A DNA stretch of 64,000 nt from Ramlibacter pinisoli (GTDB lineage: Bacteria; Pseudomonadota; Gammaproteobacteria; Burkholderiales; Burkholderiaceae_C), in NCBI RefSeq assembly GCF_009758015.1, contig NZ_WSEL01000006.1, positions 124,001 to 188,000 on the forward strand, in the 5' to 3' direction. Positions within the stretch are counted from its first letter, which is position 1, and each line of letters starts with the position of its first letter. Both the position numbers and the translations under genes were made by a program. This document shows, piece after piece, positions 40,945-50,063 of the stretch. The notes below the pieces were generated by a model. The model saw nothing but the letters and a program-made list of their open reading frames with translations, ran no database searches and was not told the DNA's origin.

Positions 40945-41415
40945 TTACAGCTCGGTCTTCAGGCGGTTGAGCAGCTCGGCGTGGACGCCGGCGTTGACTT
41001 CCTTGCGCAGGATCTGCTCGGCACCCTTGACCGCCAGTGCAGCGACCTGCTCGCGCAAGGCCTCGCGGGCATGCGCGGTCTGCTGGTCGGCCTCGGCGCG
41101 GGCGGCGGCGATGATCTTGTTCGCCTCCTCGGTCGCGCGGCCCTTGGACGCCTCGATGAGGCCCTGGGCGCGGCGCTCGGCGTCGGCCAGCAGCGCAGCG
41201 ATCTGGTTGCGCGACTTGCCCAGCTCCTCGTCGACCTTCGCGTTGGCGGCGGCCAGCTCGGACTTGGCGCGGTCGGCGGCTGCCAGACCCTCGGCGATCT
41301 TGCTCGCGCGCTCGTCCAGCGCAGTGGCGATCGGCGGCCACACGTACTTCATCGTGAACGCCACCAGGAGCGCGAACACGATGATCTGAATGATGAGGGT
41401 ACCGGTAATGCTCAC
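40945..41415 (-). CDS. atpF: F0F1 ATP synthase subunit b
   Basis: 156 residues: one N-terminal membrane helix ([21 protein letters not shown]) and a long charged helical rod (Ala/Glu/Lys/Arg), ending LLNRLKTEL. It forms the peripheral stator dimer. Confidence 0.96.
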   Translation of the reverse strand: MSITGTLIIQIIVFALLVAFTMKYVWPPIATALDERASKIAEGLAAADRAKSELAAANAKVDEELGKSRNQIAALLADAERRAQGLIEASKGRATEEANKIIAAARAEADQQTAHAREALREQVAALAVKGAEQILRKEVNAGVHAELLNRLKTEL

Positions 41416-41483
41416 TGTTTCATCCTCGGTCCCGGGGCCAGGGCGCCGGGCAATGATGGTAGGTGACCGTCAAGCCTGCCGAC

Positions 41484-42685
<1,202 letters not shown>

Positions 42686-42701
42686 GTGTCTTCTCGTCTC
42701 T

Positions 42702-43187
42702 TCAGTTCGCTTGCGGGTTGCGCTTGCGCGGTGCGAACGCCAGCGCCACCCAGTACACCTTCATCGCGAGGATCAGCCCCACCAGCAGGGCTGGCCAGCT
42801 GAGCTCGCGCACCAGCCCTGGAGCGGCCACCAGCATGGCCACCGTCAAGGCGATCTTGACCATCTCCCACAGCAGGAACCCGAAGGCCGCCGTGCCCGCG
42901 TTGAGCGAGGCAAACCGGCCGGTGAGGCCTCGCGCAAAAATGGCCGCGGGAATCACCACGGCCAGCGCGCCATAACCGGCGGACCACCCAACGTTGGCTT
43001 TGCCGGTGATGACCCAGGCCACGACAGCTGTGACCAGGCCCACCACCACCTGCCCCCCAACCACCCACCAGGGGGACACCGGCGGGTATTGCTCGCGCAG
43101 CTTGCGCGCCTGTTCGGCGCTCAGCGGCTTGACCGGGGGCTGCTCGTCCTCCGAGATTTCAGGAAGCGGAGCGATTGTTTTTGTCAT
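42702..43187 (-). CDS. atpI: ATP synthase subunit I
   Basis: 161 residues. A polar N-terminus of about 40 residues precedes four membrane segments (WWVVGGQVVVGLVTAVVAWV and following). It helps assemble the c ring and is the usual first gene of the atp operon. The C-terminus APRKRNPQAN is basic. ATG at 43187; an upstream start is less likely because the promoter lies at 43225-43230. Confidence 0.9.
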   Translation of the reverse strand: MTKTIAPLPEISEDEQPPVKPLSAEQARKLREQYPPVSPWWVVGGQVVVGLVTAVVAWVITGKANVGWSAGYGALAVVIPAAIFARGLTGRFASLNAGTAAFGFLLWEMVKIALTVAMLVAAPGLVRELSWPALLVGLILAMKVYWVALAFAPRKRNPQAN

Positions 43188-43224
43188 CCACCCGCCTTCG
43201 GCCCCGAATTTCACAAAGCCCCTG

Positions 43225-43230
43225 ATTATA
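43225..43230 (-). promoter_or_regulatory. -10 box of the atp operon promoter
   Basis: A perfect TATAAT on the minus strand, 38 bases upstream of the atpI ATG, in otherwise GC-rich DNA. The -35 is weak (TTGGTC is 20 bases away). Predicted start of RNA is near 43218. Confidence 0.6.
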
Positions 43231-43259
43231 AGTAGAAACCCACAGCCCGAGACCAATCT

Positions 43260-44474
43260 GTGCACCAAAGACCAACCGGTGTCGCAACCCAGCCGCATGC
43301 ACGGCGGCCCCCGGCGCGGCCGGATGGCAGCAGGAACTCCCCGCTGCGTCGGGCCGGCCACCGATCCGGCCCCCGCACCCGCCGCCGGCTCGCCAGGCTC
43401 ATCGCCGGCGCGCTCGCGTTGCTGGCCGGCTGCGCCGCGCGCCCCGACCCCGACCCCGCGCCCGATCCGGCCCGGCCGCACCACACGGCGCAAGGGTTCC
43501 GCAACACGACGGCGGTCGGCGCCATCGACACGCCGCTGTCGCGGCTGCTGCGCTGGCGCTGGGAAGCGCTGCGCGACGGACTGCCGCCGCCGCCCCGCGC
43601 GGCCACGCCGGTGGTCGCGCCCGACCTGGACGGCCTGCGTGCCAACGCCGGCGGACTGGAGCAGCCGGCGGTTACCTGGATCGGCCATGCCACCACGCTG
43701 GTGCAGGCCGACGGCCTGGACGTGCTGACCGATCCGGTGTTCAGCGACCGCGCCTCGCCGGTGCCGTTCGCGGGACCGCGGCGCGCCCAGCCACCCGGCG
43801 TCGCGCTGGCCGAGCTGCCGCCGGTGGACGTGGTGCTGATCTCGCACAACCACTACGACCACCTCGACCGCGCCAGCGTGGTCGCGCTCGACGGCCGCAG
43901 CAAGGGCCGCACGCTCTTCCTCGTCCCGCTGGGCCTGCGAGACTGGATGCAGGCGCAGGGCATCCGGCACGTCGTCGAACTCGACTGGTGGGAGACGCAC
44001 CGCGTCGGCGCCGTCACGTTCCAGCTGGTCCCCGTGCAGCACTGGTCGGCGCGCAGCCTGGGCGACCGCAACCGCACCCTGTGGGGCGGCTGGGTTGCGC
44101 GCGGCCCCGACCTGCACTGGTACTTCTCCGGCGACAGCGGCTACAGCAGCTACTTCGGCGAGACCCGGGCCCGCGGCGGCCCGGTCGACCTGGCGCTGCT
44201 GGCGATCGGCGCCTACGAGCCGCGCTGGTTCATGCAGGCCCAGCACATGGACCCGGCCGAGGCGGTGCAGGCACACCACGACCTGGGCGCCGGCCGCAGC
44301 ATCGCCATCCACTGGGGCACCTTCGCCCTGACCGACGAGCCGCTCGACCAGCCGCCGCGCGACCTGGCACGCGCGCGGCACGCCGCCGGGCTGGCCGACG
44401 ACGCCTTCGCCACCCTGCGCATCGGCGAGACGCGCCGGTTGCCGGCACGCGGCGCGCGACAATCCGCACCATGA
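43260..44474 (+). CDS. MBL-fold metal-dependent hydrolase, lipoprotein (NAPE-PLD/UlaG-like)
   Basis: 404 residues from a GTG. The zinc motif HNHYDHLD near 198-205, FSGDSGY near 290 and HWGTF near 345 mark the metallo-beta-lactamase fold of the NAPE-PLD/RomA kind. An LALLAGC lipobox near residue 58 follows an unusually long Arg-rich leader; the true start could be nearer the hydrophobic segment but no ATG/GTG is available there. Probably a periplasmic or outer-membrane phosphodiesterase or lactonase. The transaminase gene overlaps its stop by 4 bp. Confidence 0.82.
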   Translation: MHQRPTGVATQPHARRPPARPDGSRNSPLRRAGHRSGPRTRRRLARLIAGALALLAGCAARPDPDPAPDPARPHHTAQGFRNTTAVGAIDTPLSRLLRWRWEALRDGLPPPPRAATPVVAPDLDGLRANAGGLEQPAVTWIGHATTLVQADGLDVLTDPVFSDRASPVPFAGPRRAQPPGVALAELPPVDVVLISHNHYDHLDRASVVALDGRSKGRTLFLVPLGLRDWMQAQGIRHVVELDWWETHRVGAVTFQLVPVQHWSARSLGDRNRTLWGGWVARGPDLHWYFSGDSGYSSYFGETRARGGPVDLALLAIGAYEPRWFMQAQHMDPAEAVQAHHDLGAGRSIAIHWGTFALTDEPLDQPPRDLARARHAAGLADDAFATLRIGETRRLPARGARQSAP

Positions 44475-45367
44475 CCGACCCGACCTCGACGCTCCCCGCC
44501 CTGCCCTGCTACCTCAACGGCGAATTCAGCACCGTGCGCGAGGCGCGCGTCAGCGTGCTGGATCGTGGCTTCATCTTCGGCGACGGGATCTACGAGGTCG
44601 TGCCGGTCTATGCGGGCCGGCCGTTCCGCTTCGCCGAGCACATGGCCCGGATGGACCGCAGCCTGGCCGAGATGCGGATGCGCAACCCCAGGACCGCGGC
44701 CCAGTGGCGCGAGTTGGTCGATCAGCTGATCGACCGCTATGCGCGCTACGCCGGCACGGCGGCGGCGCAGACCGACCAGCTGGTGTACATCCAGATCACC
44801 CGGGGCGTCGCCATGCGCGACCACGCCATGCCGCAGGACATCGAGCCGACCGTCTACGCCATGGCCAACCGCATGGGCAGCTACGACGCCGAGACGCGCG
44901 CCCGCGGCTTCAGCTGCGTGTCGGCGGACGACTTCCGCTGGAAGAAGGCCCACATCAAGAGCACCAGCCTGGCCGGTGCCGTGCTGTCGCGCCAGATGAG
45001 CGCCGACGAGGGCGCCATCGAGACCATCATGTTCCGCGACGGCCTGCTGTCCGAGGCCTCGTCGTCCAACGTCTGGGTGGTCAAGGACGGCGCGGTGGCC
45101 GGGCCGCCGCGCGACAACCTGGTGCTGGAAGGCATCCGCTACGGCCTGGTGGAGCAGCTGTGCCGGCAGGCCGGCATCCCGTTCGAGCTGCGCCGCATCG
45201 GCCGCGACGAGGTGCTCACCGCCGACGAGCTGCTGCTGTCCTCGGCCACCAAGGAGGTGCTGCCCGTCACCACCCTGGACGGCCGGCCGGTTGGAAACGG
45301 CCGCCCGGGCCCCATCTACGACAAGCTCTACGCCGGCTACCAGCTGGCCAAACAGGCCCAAGCATGA
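44471..45367 (+). CDS. dat: D-amino-acid transaminase (fold-type IV)
   Basis: 298 residues. Family landmarks: YLNGEFSTVREARVSVLDRGFIFGDGIYEV, the PLP lysine in AHIKSTSLAGAV, FRDGLLSEASSSNVWVVK and ELLLSSATKEVLPVT. The DRGFxFGDGxYE pattern is shared by D-alanine and branched-chain transaminases; the position next to DUF493-lipB fits the D-amino-acid enzyme, which supplies D-Glu/D-Ala for the wall. ATGA overlaps join it to both neighbours. Confidence 0.85.
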   Translation: MTDPTSTLPALPCYLNGEFSTVREARVSVLDRGFIFGDGIYEVVPVYAGRPFRFAEHMARMDRSLAEMRMRNPRTAAQWRELVDQLIDRYARYAGTAAAQTDQLVYIQITRGVAMRDHAMPQDIEPTVYAMANRMGSYDAETRARGFSCVSADDFRWKKAHIKSTSLAGAVLSRQMSADEGAIETIMFRDGLLSEASSSNVWVVKDGAVAGPPRDNLVLEGIRYGLVEQLCRQAGIPFELRRIGRDEVLTADELLLSSATKEVLPVTTLDGRPVGNGRPGPIYDKLYAGYQLAKQAQA

Positions 45368-45660
45368 CCACACCCGCTCCCACCGCCGCCGCCGATCTGC
45401 GCAAGGACTCGCTGATCGCGTACCCCTCGCACTTCCCGATCAAGGTGATGGGGGCGAACGTCGACGGCTTCGTGCACGCAGTCACCCAGATCGCCCGCCA
45501 GTTCGACCCGTCGTTCGACGCCGCCAGCGTCGAACTGCGCGACAGCAAGGCCGGCAACTATCTCGGCGTGACCATCACCATCACCGCCACCAGCCGCGAG
45601 CAGCTCGATGAGCTGTACCGCACGCTGTCGACCCATCCCATGGTCAAGGTCGTGCTCTGA
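45364..45660 (+). CDS. DUF493 family protein (YbeD-like)
   Basis: 98 residues. The ferredoxin-like fold family has [38 protein letters not shown] and [15 protein letters not shown]. In many proteobacteria it precedes lipB, as here (2 bp to lipB). Its role is unclear; an allosteric function has been suggested from its fold. Confidence 0.92.
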   Translation: MTTPAPTAAADLRKDSLIAYPSHFPIKVMGANVDGFVHAVTQIARQFDPSFDAASVELRDSKAGNYLGVTITITATSREQLDELYRTLSTHPMVKVVL

Positions 45661-45662
45661 GC

Positions 45663-46331
45663 ATGGAGGTCCGCGTGCTCGGGCGGGTGGAGTACCTGCC
45701 CACCTACCGGTCGATGCAGGACTTCACCGCCGGCCGCACGGCCGACACGCCCGACCAGCTGTGGCTGTGCGAGCACCCGCCGGTGTACACGCAGGGCCTG
45801 GCAGGCGACGCCAGCCACGTGCTGGCCCCCGGCTCCATTCCGGTGGTGGCCACCAACCGCGGCGGCCAGGTCACCTTCCACGGCCCCGGCCAGGTGGTCG
45901 CCTATCCCCTGCTCGACCTGCGCCGGCGCGGCTACTTCGTCAAGGAGTACGTCTACCGGCTGGAGGAAGCGGTGCTGCGCACGCTGGCCGAGTTCGGCGT
46001 CACCGGCCACCGGGTGGCGGGCGCGCCCGGCATCTACGTGCGGCTGGCCGATCCGTTCTCCCATGCGGCGCTGACCGGCCCCGCCCGGCCGGACCAGCCG
46101 TTCGACGGCCTGGGCAAGATCGCGGCCCTGGGCGTCAAGGTCAGCCGTCACTGCACCTACCACGGGCTGGCGCTGAACGTGGCGATGGATCTCGAACCCT
46201 TCTCGCGCATCAACCCTTGTGGCTACGCGGGTCTGGCGACGGTCGACCTTTCTACAATCGGCGTCCCCACCACCTGGACCGTGGCGGCCGGCGTCCTGGG
46301 CCAGAAGCTCGCGGCGCTGCTGGCCGCCTGA
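45663..46331 (+). CDS. lipB: Octanoyl-[acyl-carrier-protein] transferase
   Basis: 222 residues. [17 protein letters not shown] near 66-81, the catalytic Lys152 in [12 protein letters not shown] and the acyl-accepting Cys186 in RINPCGYAG are present. It moves octanoate from ACP to lipoyl domains. lipA follows 9 bp downstream. A TACAAT inside its 3' end (about 46252) could be an internal lipA promoter. Confidence 0.96.
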   Translation: MEVRVLGRVEYLPTYRSMQDFTAGRTADTPDQLWLCEHPPVYTQGLAGDASHVLAPGSIPVVATNRGGQVTFHGPGQVVAYPLLDLRRRGYFVKEYVYRLEEAVLRTLAEFGVTGHRVAGAPGIYVRLADPFSHAALTGPARPDQPFDGLGKIAALGVKVSRHCTYHGLALNVAMDLEPFSRINPCGYAGLATVDLSTIGVPTTWTVAAGVLGQKLAALLAA

Positions 46332-46340
46332 GAGGATTGC

Positions 46341-47336
46341 ATGAGTTCCACCCCCGTCGTGCGCGAGGCGCAGACCGCCGCCACCTACGATGCCAGCGCC
46401 AAGCAGAAGGCCGCGGCCAAGCTCTCGCGCATCCCGGTCAAGGTGGAAGCGGCCGAGGTGCTCAAGAAGCCCGACTGGATCCGCGTGCGGGCCGGCTCGC
46501 CCACCACCCGCTTCTACGAGATCAAGCAGATCCTGCGCGAGAGCAACCTGCACACCGTGTGCGAGGAAGCGTCCTGCCCCAACATCGGCGAGTGCTTCGG
46601 CAAGGGCACGGCCACCTTCATGATCATGGGTGACAAGTGCACCCGCCGCTGCCCTTTCTGCGACGTCGGCCACGGCCGCCCCGACCCGCTCGATCCGCTC
46701 GAGCCGGAGAACCTGGCGCGCACCATCGCGAAGCTCCAGCTCAAGTACGTGGTCATCACCAGCGTCGACCGTGACGACCTGCGCGATGGCGGCAGCCAGC
46801 ATTTCGTCGACTGCATCCGCACCACCCGCGCGCTGTCGCCGGCCACCACCATCGAGATCCTGGTGCCCGACTTCCGCGGCCGCGACGACCGCGCGCTGGA
46901 GATCCTGAAGGCCGCGCCGCCGGACGTGATGAACCACAACCTGGAGACCATCCCGCGCCTGTACAAGGAAGCGCGCCCGGGCTCCGACTACCAGTTCAGC
47001 CTGAACCTGCTGAAGAAGTTCAAGGCGCTGTTCCCCCAGATCCCGACCAAGAGCGGCCTGATGGTCGGCCTGGGCGAGACCGACGACGAGATCCTGGACG
47101 TCATGCGCGACATGCGCGCGCACGGCATCGACATGCTCACCATCGGCCAGTACCTCGCCCCCACCAGCTCCCACCTGCCGGTGCGGCGCTATGTGCACCC
47201 GGACACCTTCAAGATGTTCGAGGCCCGCGCCTACGAGATGGGCTTCAGCCACGCCGCGGTCGGTGCCATGGTGCGCTCCAGCTACCACGCCGACCAGCAG
47301 GCCCACGCCGCCGGCGTGGCCAGCGCCGCCGCCTGA
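46341..47336 (+). CDS. lipA: Lipoyl synthase (radical SAM)
   Basis: 331 residues. The auxiliary cluster cysteines C74, C79, C85 ([12 protein letters not shown]) and the radical-SAM cysteines C100, C104, C107 (CTRRCPFC) are present, as is the C-terminal RSSYHAD serine. It inserts two sulfurs into octanoyl groups to finish lipoate made with LipB. Confidence 0.97.
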   Translation: MSSTPVVREAQTAATYDASAKQKAAAKLSRIPVKVEAAEVLKKPDWIRVRAGSPTTRFYEIKQILRESNLHTVCEEASCPNIGECFGKGTATFMIMGDKCTRRCPFCDVGHGRPDPLDPLEPENLARTIAKLQLKYVVITSVDRDDLRDGGSQHFVDCIRTTRALSPATTIEILVPDFRGRDDRALEILKAAPPDVMNHNLETIPRLYKEARPGSDYQFSLNLLKKFKALFPQIPTKSGLMVGLGETDDEILDVMRDMRAHGIDMLTIGQYLAPTSSHLPVRRYVHPDTFKMFEARAYEMGFSHAAVGAMVRSSYHADQQAHAAGVASAAA

Positions 47337-47341
47337 AGGCC

Positions 47342-48022
47342 ATGGCCGGCGCGGGCGAGGGCCTGTCGCTGCGCCGCTACGGCGCTGCCCCCGGCAGCCA
47401 CGCGCACGAGCACTTCCAGGTCCTGGTCGGCCTGCAGGGCGTGCTCGACCTCGAGGTCGAGGGCCGCGGCCGGCGCATCGGCCCCGGCGACGGCCTGCTG
47501 GTCGCGCCCGGCGACCGCCACGATTTCGAATCGGCCGCCGGCAGCGAATGCCTGGTGCTCGACACCCGGGTCGACCTCTGGTCGCTGTGCGGCGCCGCCC
47601 CGCGCGAGCCGGCCCAGGTCGGCGCCCTGGCCCGCTACCTCGCGCAGTCGCTGCTGCGGCAGCAGCCGCTGGCGGTCCTGCACGGCCCCGGCCTGCTGCT
47701 GGAGGCCTGGGGTCCCGGCGCCGCCGCCCGGCGACCGCGCCGGCGCATCGACTGGCCGGCGCTGCAGGCCTGGGCCCAGGCCCGGCTGGAGCAGCCGCTG
47801 GCAGTGGCCGACCTGGCCGCGCGCGTGAACCTCAGTCCCAGCCAGTTCGCCTTGCGCTGCCACGAGGCGCACGGCCTGTCGGCGATGCAGTGGGTGCGCC
47901 AGCAGCGGCTGGCCCGCGCGCGCCAGTTGCGCGCCCTCGGCGTGCCGGTGGCGCAGGTCGCCCGCCGCACCGGTTACCGCTCGCCCTCGGCCCTGACCGC
48001 CGCCCTGCGCCGCGCCTCCTGA
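47342..48022 (+). CDS. AraC-family transcriptional regulator with cupin sensor
   Basis: 226 residues. An N-terminal cupin-like half (GSHAHEHFQVLVGLQGVLDLEV, GPGDGLLVAPGDRHDFES) is followed by an AraC DNA-binding domain (DLAARVNLSPSQFALRCHEAHG, QWVRQQRLARARQLRALGVPVAQVARRTGYRSP). It starts 5 bp after lipA, so is perhaps cotranscribed. The likely target is the DMT exporter gene 61 bp downstream, as in AraC-exporter pairs; this is inferred only from position. Confidence 0.85.
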   Translation: MAGAGEGLSLRRYGAAPGSHAHEHFQVLVGLQGVLDLEVEGRGRRIGPGDGLLVAPGDRHDFESAAGSECLVLDTRVDLWSLCGAAPREPAQVGALARYLAQSLLRQQPLAVLHGPGLLLEAWGPGAAARRPRRRIDWPALQAWAQARLEQPLAVADLAARVNLSPSQFALRCHEAHGLSAMQWVRQQRLARARQLRALGVPVAQVARRTGYRSPSALTAALRRAS

Positions 48023-48083
48023 CCGGTGGCACGCGACGATGCACCGGCGCCGTGCGACGACGCCACCGCCTAAGCTGGTCGCC

Positions 48084-48941
48084 ATGCACGCCAACCTCCA
48101 CGCACTCGGCGCCATCGCGCTCTGGGCCGGCCTGGCCTCGCTGGGCCTGGCCCTGCGCCATGTGCCGCCGTTCCTGCTGACCGGCATCGCGCTGGTGATC
48201 GGCAGCGTGCCGGCCTGGCCGCTGTGGCGCCAGTGGCGGGTCCCGGGGTCCACGCTGGCCCTGGGCGTCTGCGGCCTGTTCGGCTACCACCTGCTGCTGT
48301 TCCTCGCGCTGCGCCTGGCCCCGCCGGTGGAAGCCAACCTCGTCAACTACCTGTGGCCGCTCTTGATCGTGGTACTGGCACCGCTGTTCCTGCCCGGCCT
48401 GCGCCTGCGCCCGGCGCATGTGGTCGGGGCCGCGCTCGGGTTCGCGGGCGCGGCGGTCGCCATCCTGGGCGGCCGCACCGGCAGCGGCAGCACCAGCTGG
48501 TCGTGGGGCTACCTGCCGGCACTCGGGGCGGCGGTCCTGTGGGCCAGTTACTCGCTCCTGACCAAACGCGTGGCCCGCTTCCCGACCGCCGCGATCGGCC
48601 TGTTCGGGCTGGTCTCCGGCCTGCTGGCACTGGGCTGCCACCTGCTGCTGGAACCGGCCGTCGCGCTGACGGGAACCGACTGGATGCTGCTCGCGGCCAT
48701 CGGCCTGGGCCCGCTGGGTGCCGCCTTCTTCCTCTGGGACCGGGCGCTCAAGGACGGTGACGCGCGCCACATCGGCGTGCTGAGCTACATCACGCCACTG
48801 GCCTCCACCGCCTTGCTGTTGCTGGTGAGCGGCCGCGGCTGGAGCTGGAGCATCGGCCTGGCCGCCCTGCTGATCGTCGGCGGCGCCGTACTGGGCACCC
48901 GCAGCCGCGACACGCGCGAAGTCAGTCCCAGCTCGGCGTGA
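48084..48941 (+). CDS. DMT-family transporter (EamA; YddG-like)
   Basis: 285 residues and about ten membrane segments. ALRLAPPVEANLVNYLWPLLIVVLAP and SYITPLASTALLLLVSGR match the EamA repeats; the NLVNYLWPLLIV form resembles aromatic amino-acid exporters of the YddG type. ATG at 48084. Its last 20 bp overlap the convergent aldose epimerase gene. Confidence 0.87.
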   Translation: MHANLHALGAIALWAGLASLGLALRHVPPFLLTGIALVIGSVPAWPLWRQWRVPGSTLALGVCGLFGYHLLLFLALRLAPPVEANLVNYLWPLLIVVLAPLFLPGLRLRPAHVVGAALGFAGAAVAILGGRTGSGSTSWSWGYLPALGAAVLWASYSLLTKRVARFPTAAIGLFGLVSGLLALGCHLLLEPAVALTGTDWMLLAAIGLGPLGAAFFLWDRALKDGDARHIGVLSYITPLASTALLLLVSGRGWSWSIGLAALLIVGGAVLGTRSRDTREVSPSSA

Positions 48942-49899
48942 GGCGCCAGCGCGCCTCCAGCGTCTGGCCGGGCGCGAGCCGGCTGCCGCCCAGATCCTCC
49001 GCCGGATACTGACCAGCCAGGTTGAGCCAGTCCGTGCACTGGCTCACCGGCTCGGCGCAGAAGAATTCGTAGCCGCGCTGGCAGTACAGGACGAAGCGGT
49101 CCAGCGGCGGCTCGGCCTGCAGCACCAGGCGGCGAGCGGGTCCCTGGGCGTCGGCCGGCCAGTCGATGCGGGCGGTGCGCGACCAGCCGGTGAAGTTGTT
49201 GTCGGTGTGCAGGTCGGCCAGCAGCGCGCCCTGGCGCAGCTGGCGCACCACGTCGGTCTCGGCCAAGCCGGTGGGCATCACCTCGTCGTCGGTCTCCCAC
49301 ATGGCGCGCGTGGTCGTCGTCAGGCGGGTGCCGGGCTCGTGCAGGAAATAGGGGTGGTGGCCGATGCCGGCCGGCATCGCCACGCTGTCCCGGTTGGTGA
49401 CCGCGATCACCACCTCGAGCGCGTGCGGCTGCAGCCGGTAGGTCTGCTGTGCGGCGAAGTGCCACGGCCAGGCCGGGCCGGCCTCGACCTCCAGCGTGAG
49501 CACGGCCTCGCCCGGGCCGCCCGACTGCAGGGTCCAGGCCCGCTGCCAGCCGATGCCGTGCAGCGCATGCGGCGAATCCTCGGCCGGGTGGTTGGGCGGG
49601 AAACGGATCTCGCGGCCCTCGAAGCTGGCGCGGCCATTGCGGATCCGGTTGCAGAACGGCACCAGCGGGAAGCTCGCCATCGCCAGCGGATGCCGCTGGG
49701 CCAGGCCCTCGTCCGATGCCGGTCGCAACCAGTGCAGCACACGCTCGTGCCCGCCCTCGCGCCAGACGCGGGAGAAGGCAGCGATCGAGCCGCCGACCGC
49801 CGGTGCCAGCGCCAGCCGCAGGTCGCCCGCAGCCAGGTGGAGCAGCTGGTCGCGCGCCGGCACGGCGGGATCGGGGCGGTGGAGCAAGTCGGTGGTCAC
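48922..49899 (-). CDS. Aldose 1-epimerase
   Basis: 325 residues of the galactose-mutarotase fold. NHPAEDSPHALHGIGWQRAW has the first catalytic-region histidine, GIGHHPYF the second, and YEFFCAEPVSQCTDWLN the C-terminal acid. It interconverts sugar anomers. No sugar operon is adjacent. Its 3' end overlaps the DMT gene by 20 bp on the opposite strand. Confidence 0.88.
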   Translation of the reverse strand: MTTDLLHRPDPAVPARDQLLHLAAGDLRLALAPAVGGSIAAFSRVWREGGHERVLHWLRPASDEGLAQRHPLAMASFPLVPFCNRIRNGRASFEGREIRFPPNHPAEDSPHALHGIGWQRAWTLQSGGPGEAVLTLEVEAGPAWPWHFAAQQTYRLQPHALEVVIAVTNRDSVAMPAGIGHHPYFLHEPGTRLTTTTRAMWETDDEVMPTGLAETDVVRQLRQGALLADLHTDNNFTGWSRTARIDWPADAQGPARRLVLQAEPPLDRFVLYCQRGYEFFCAEPVSQCTDWLNLAGQYPAEDLGGSRLAPGQTLEARWRLTPSWD

Positions 49900-50063
49900 G
49901 CGCCATTGTTCGCGCCCCCGTGCCTCCCACCAAGCCCAGCAGGACTCGCGGCGCGTCCCCGCCCTTCATCGCGTGACATCTGTCGCTGCCGCGGGCTGGT
50001 GCCCGCGTCCTACACCGGGCCCGGACACGCCGGTCCTAGAGTCCCAGCAGCCTGATCCCGACC

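Noticed and set aside
46252..46257. TACAAT inside lipB as a lipA promoter
   Set aside because: Only a -10-like hexamer within coding sequence; mentioned with lipB but not annotated separately.
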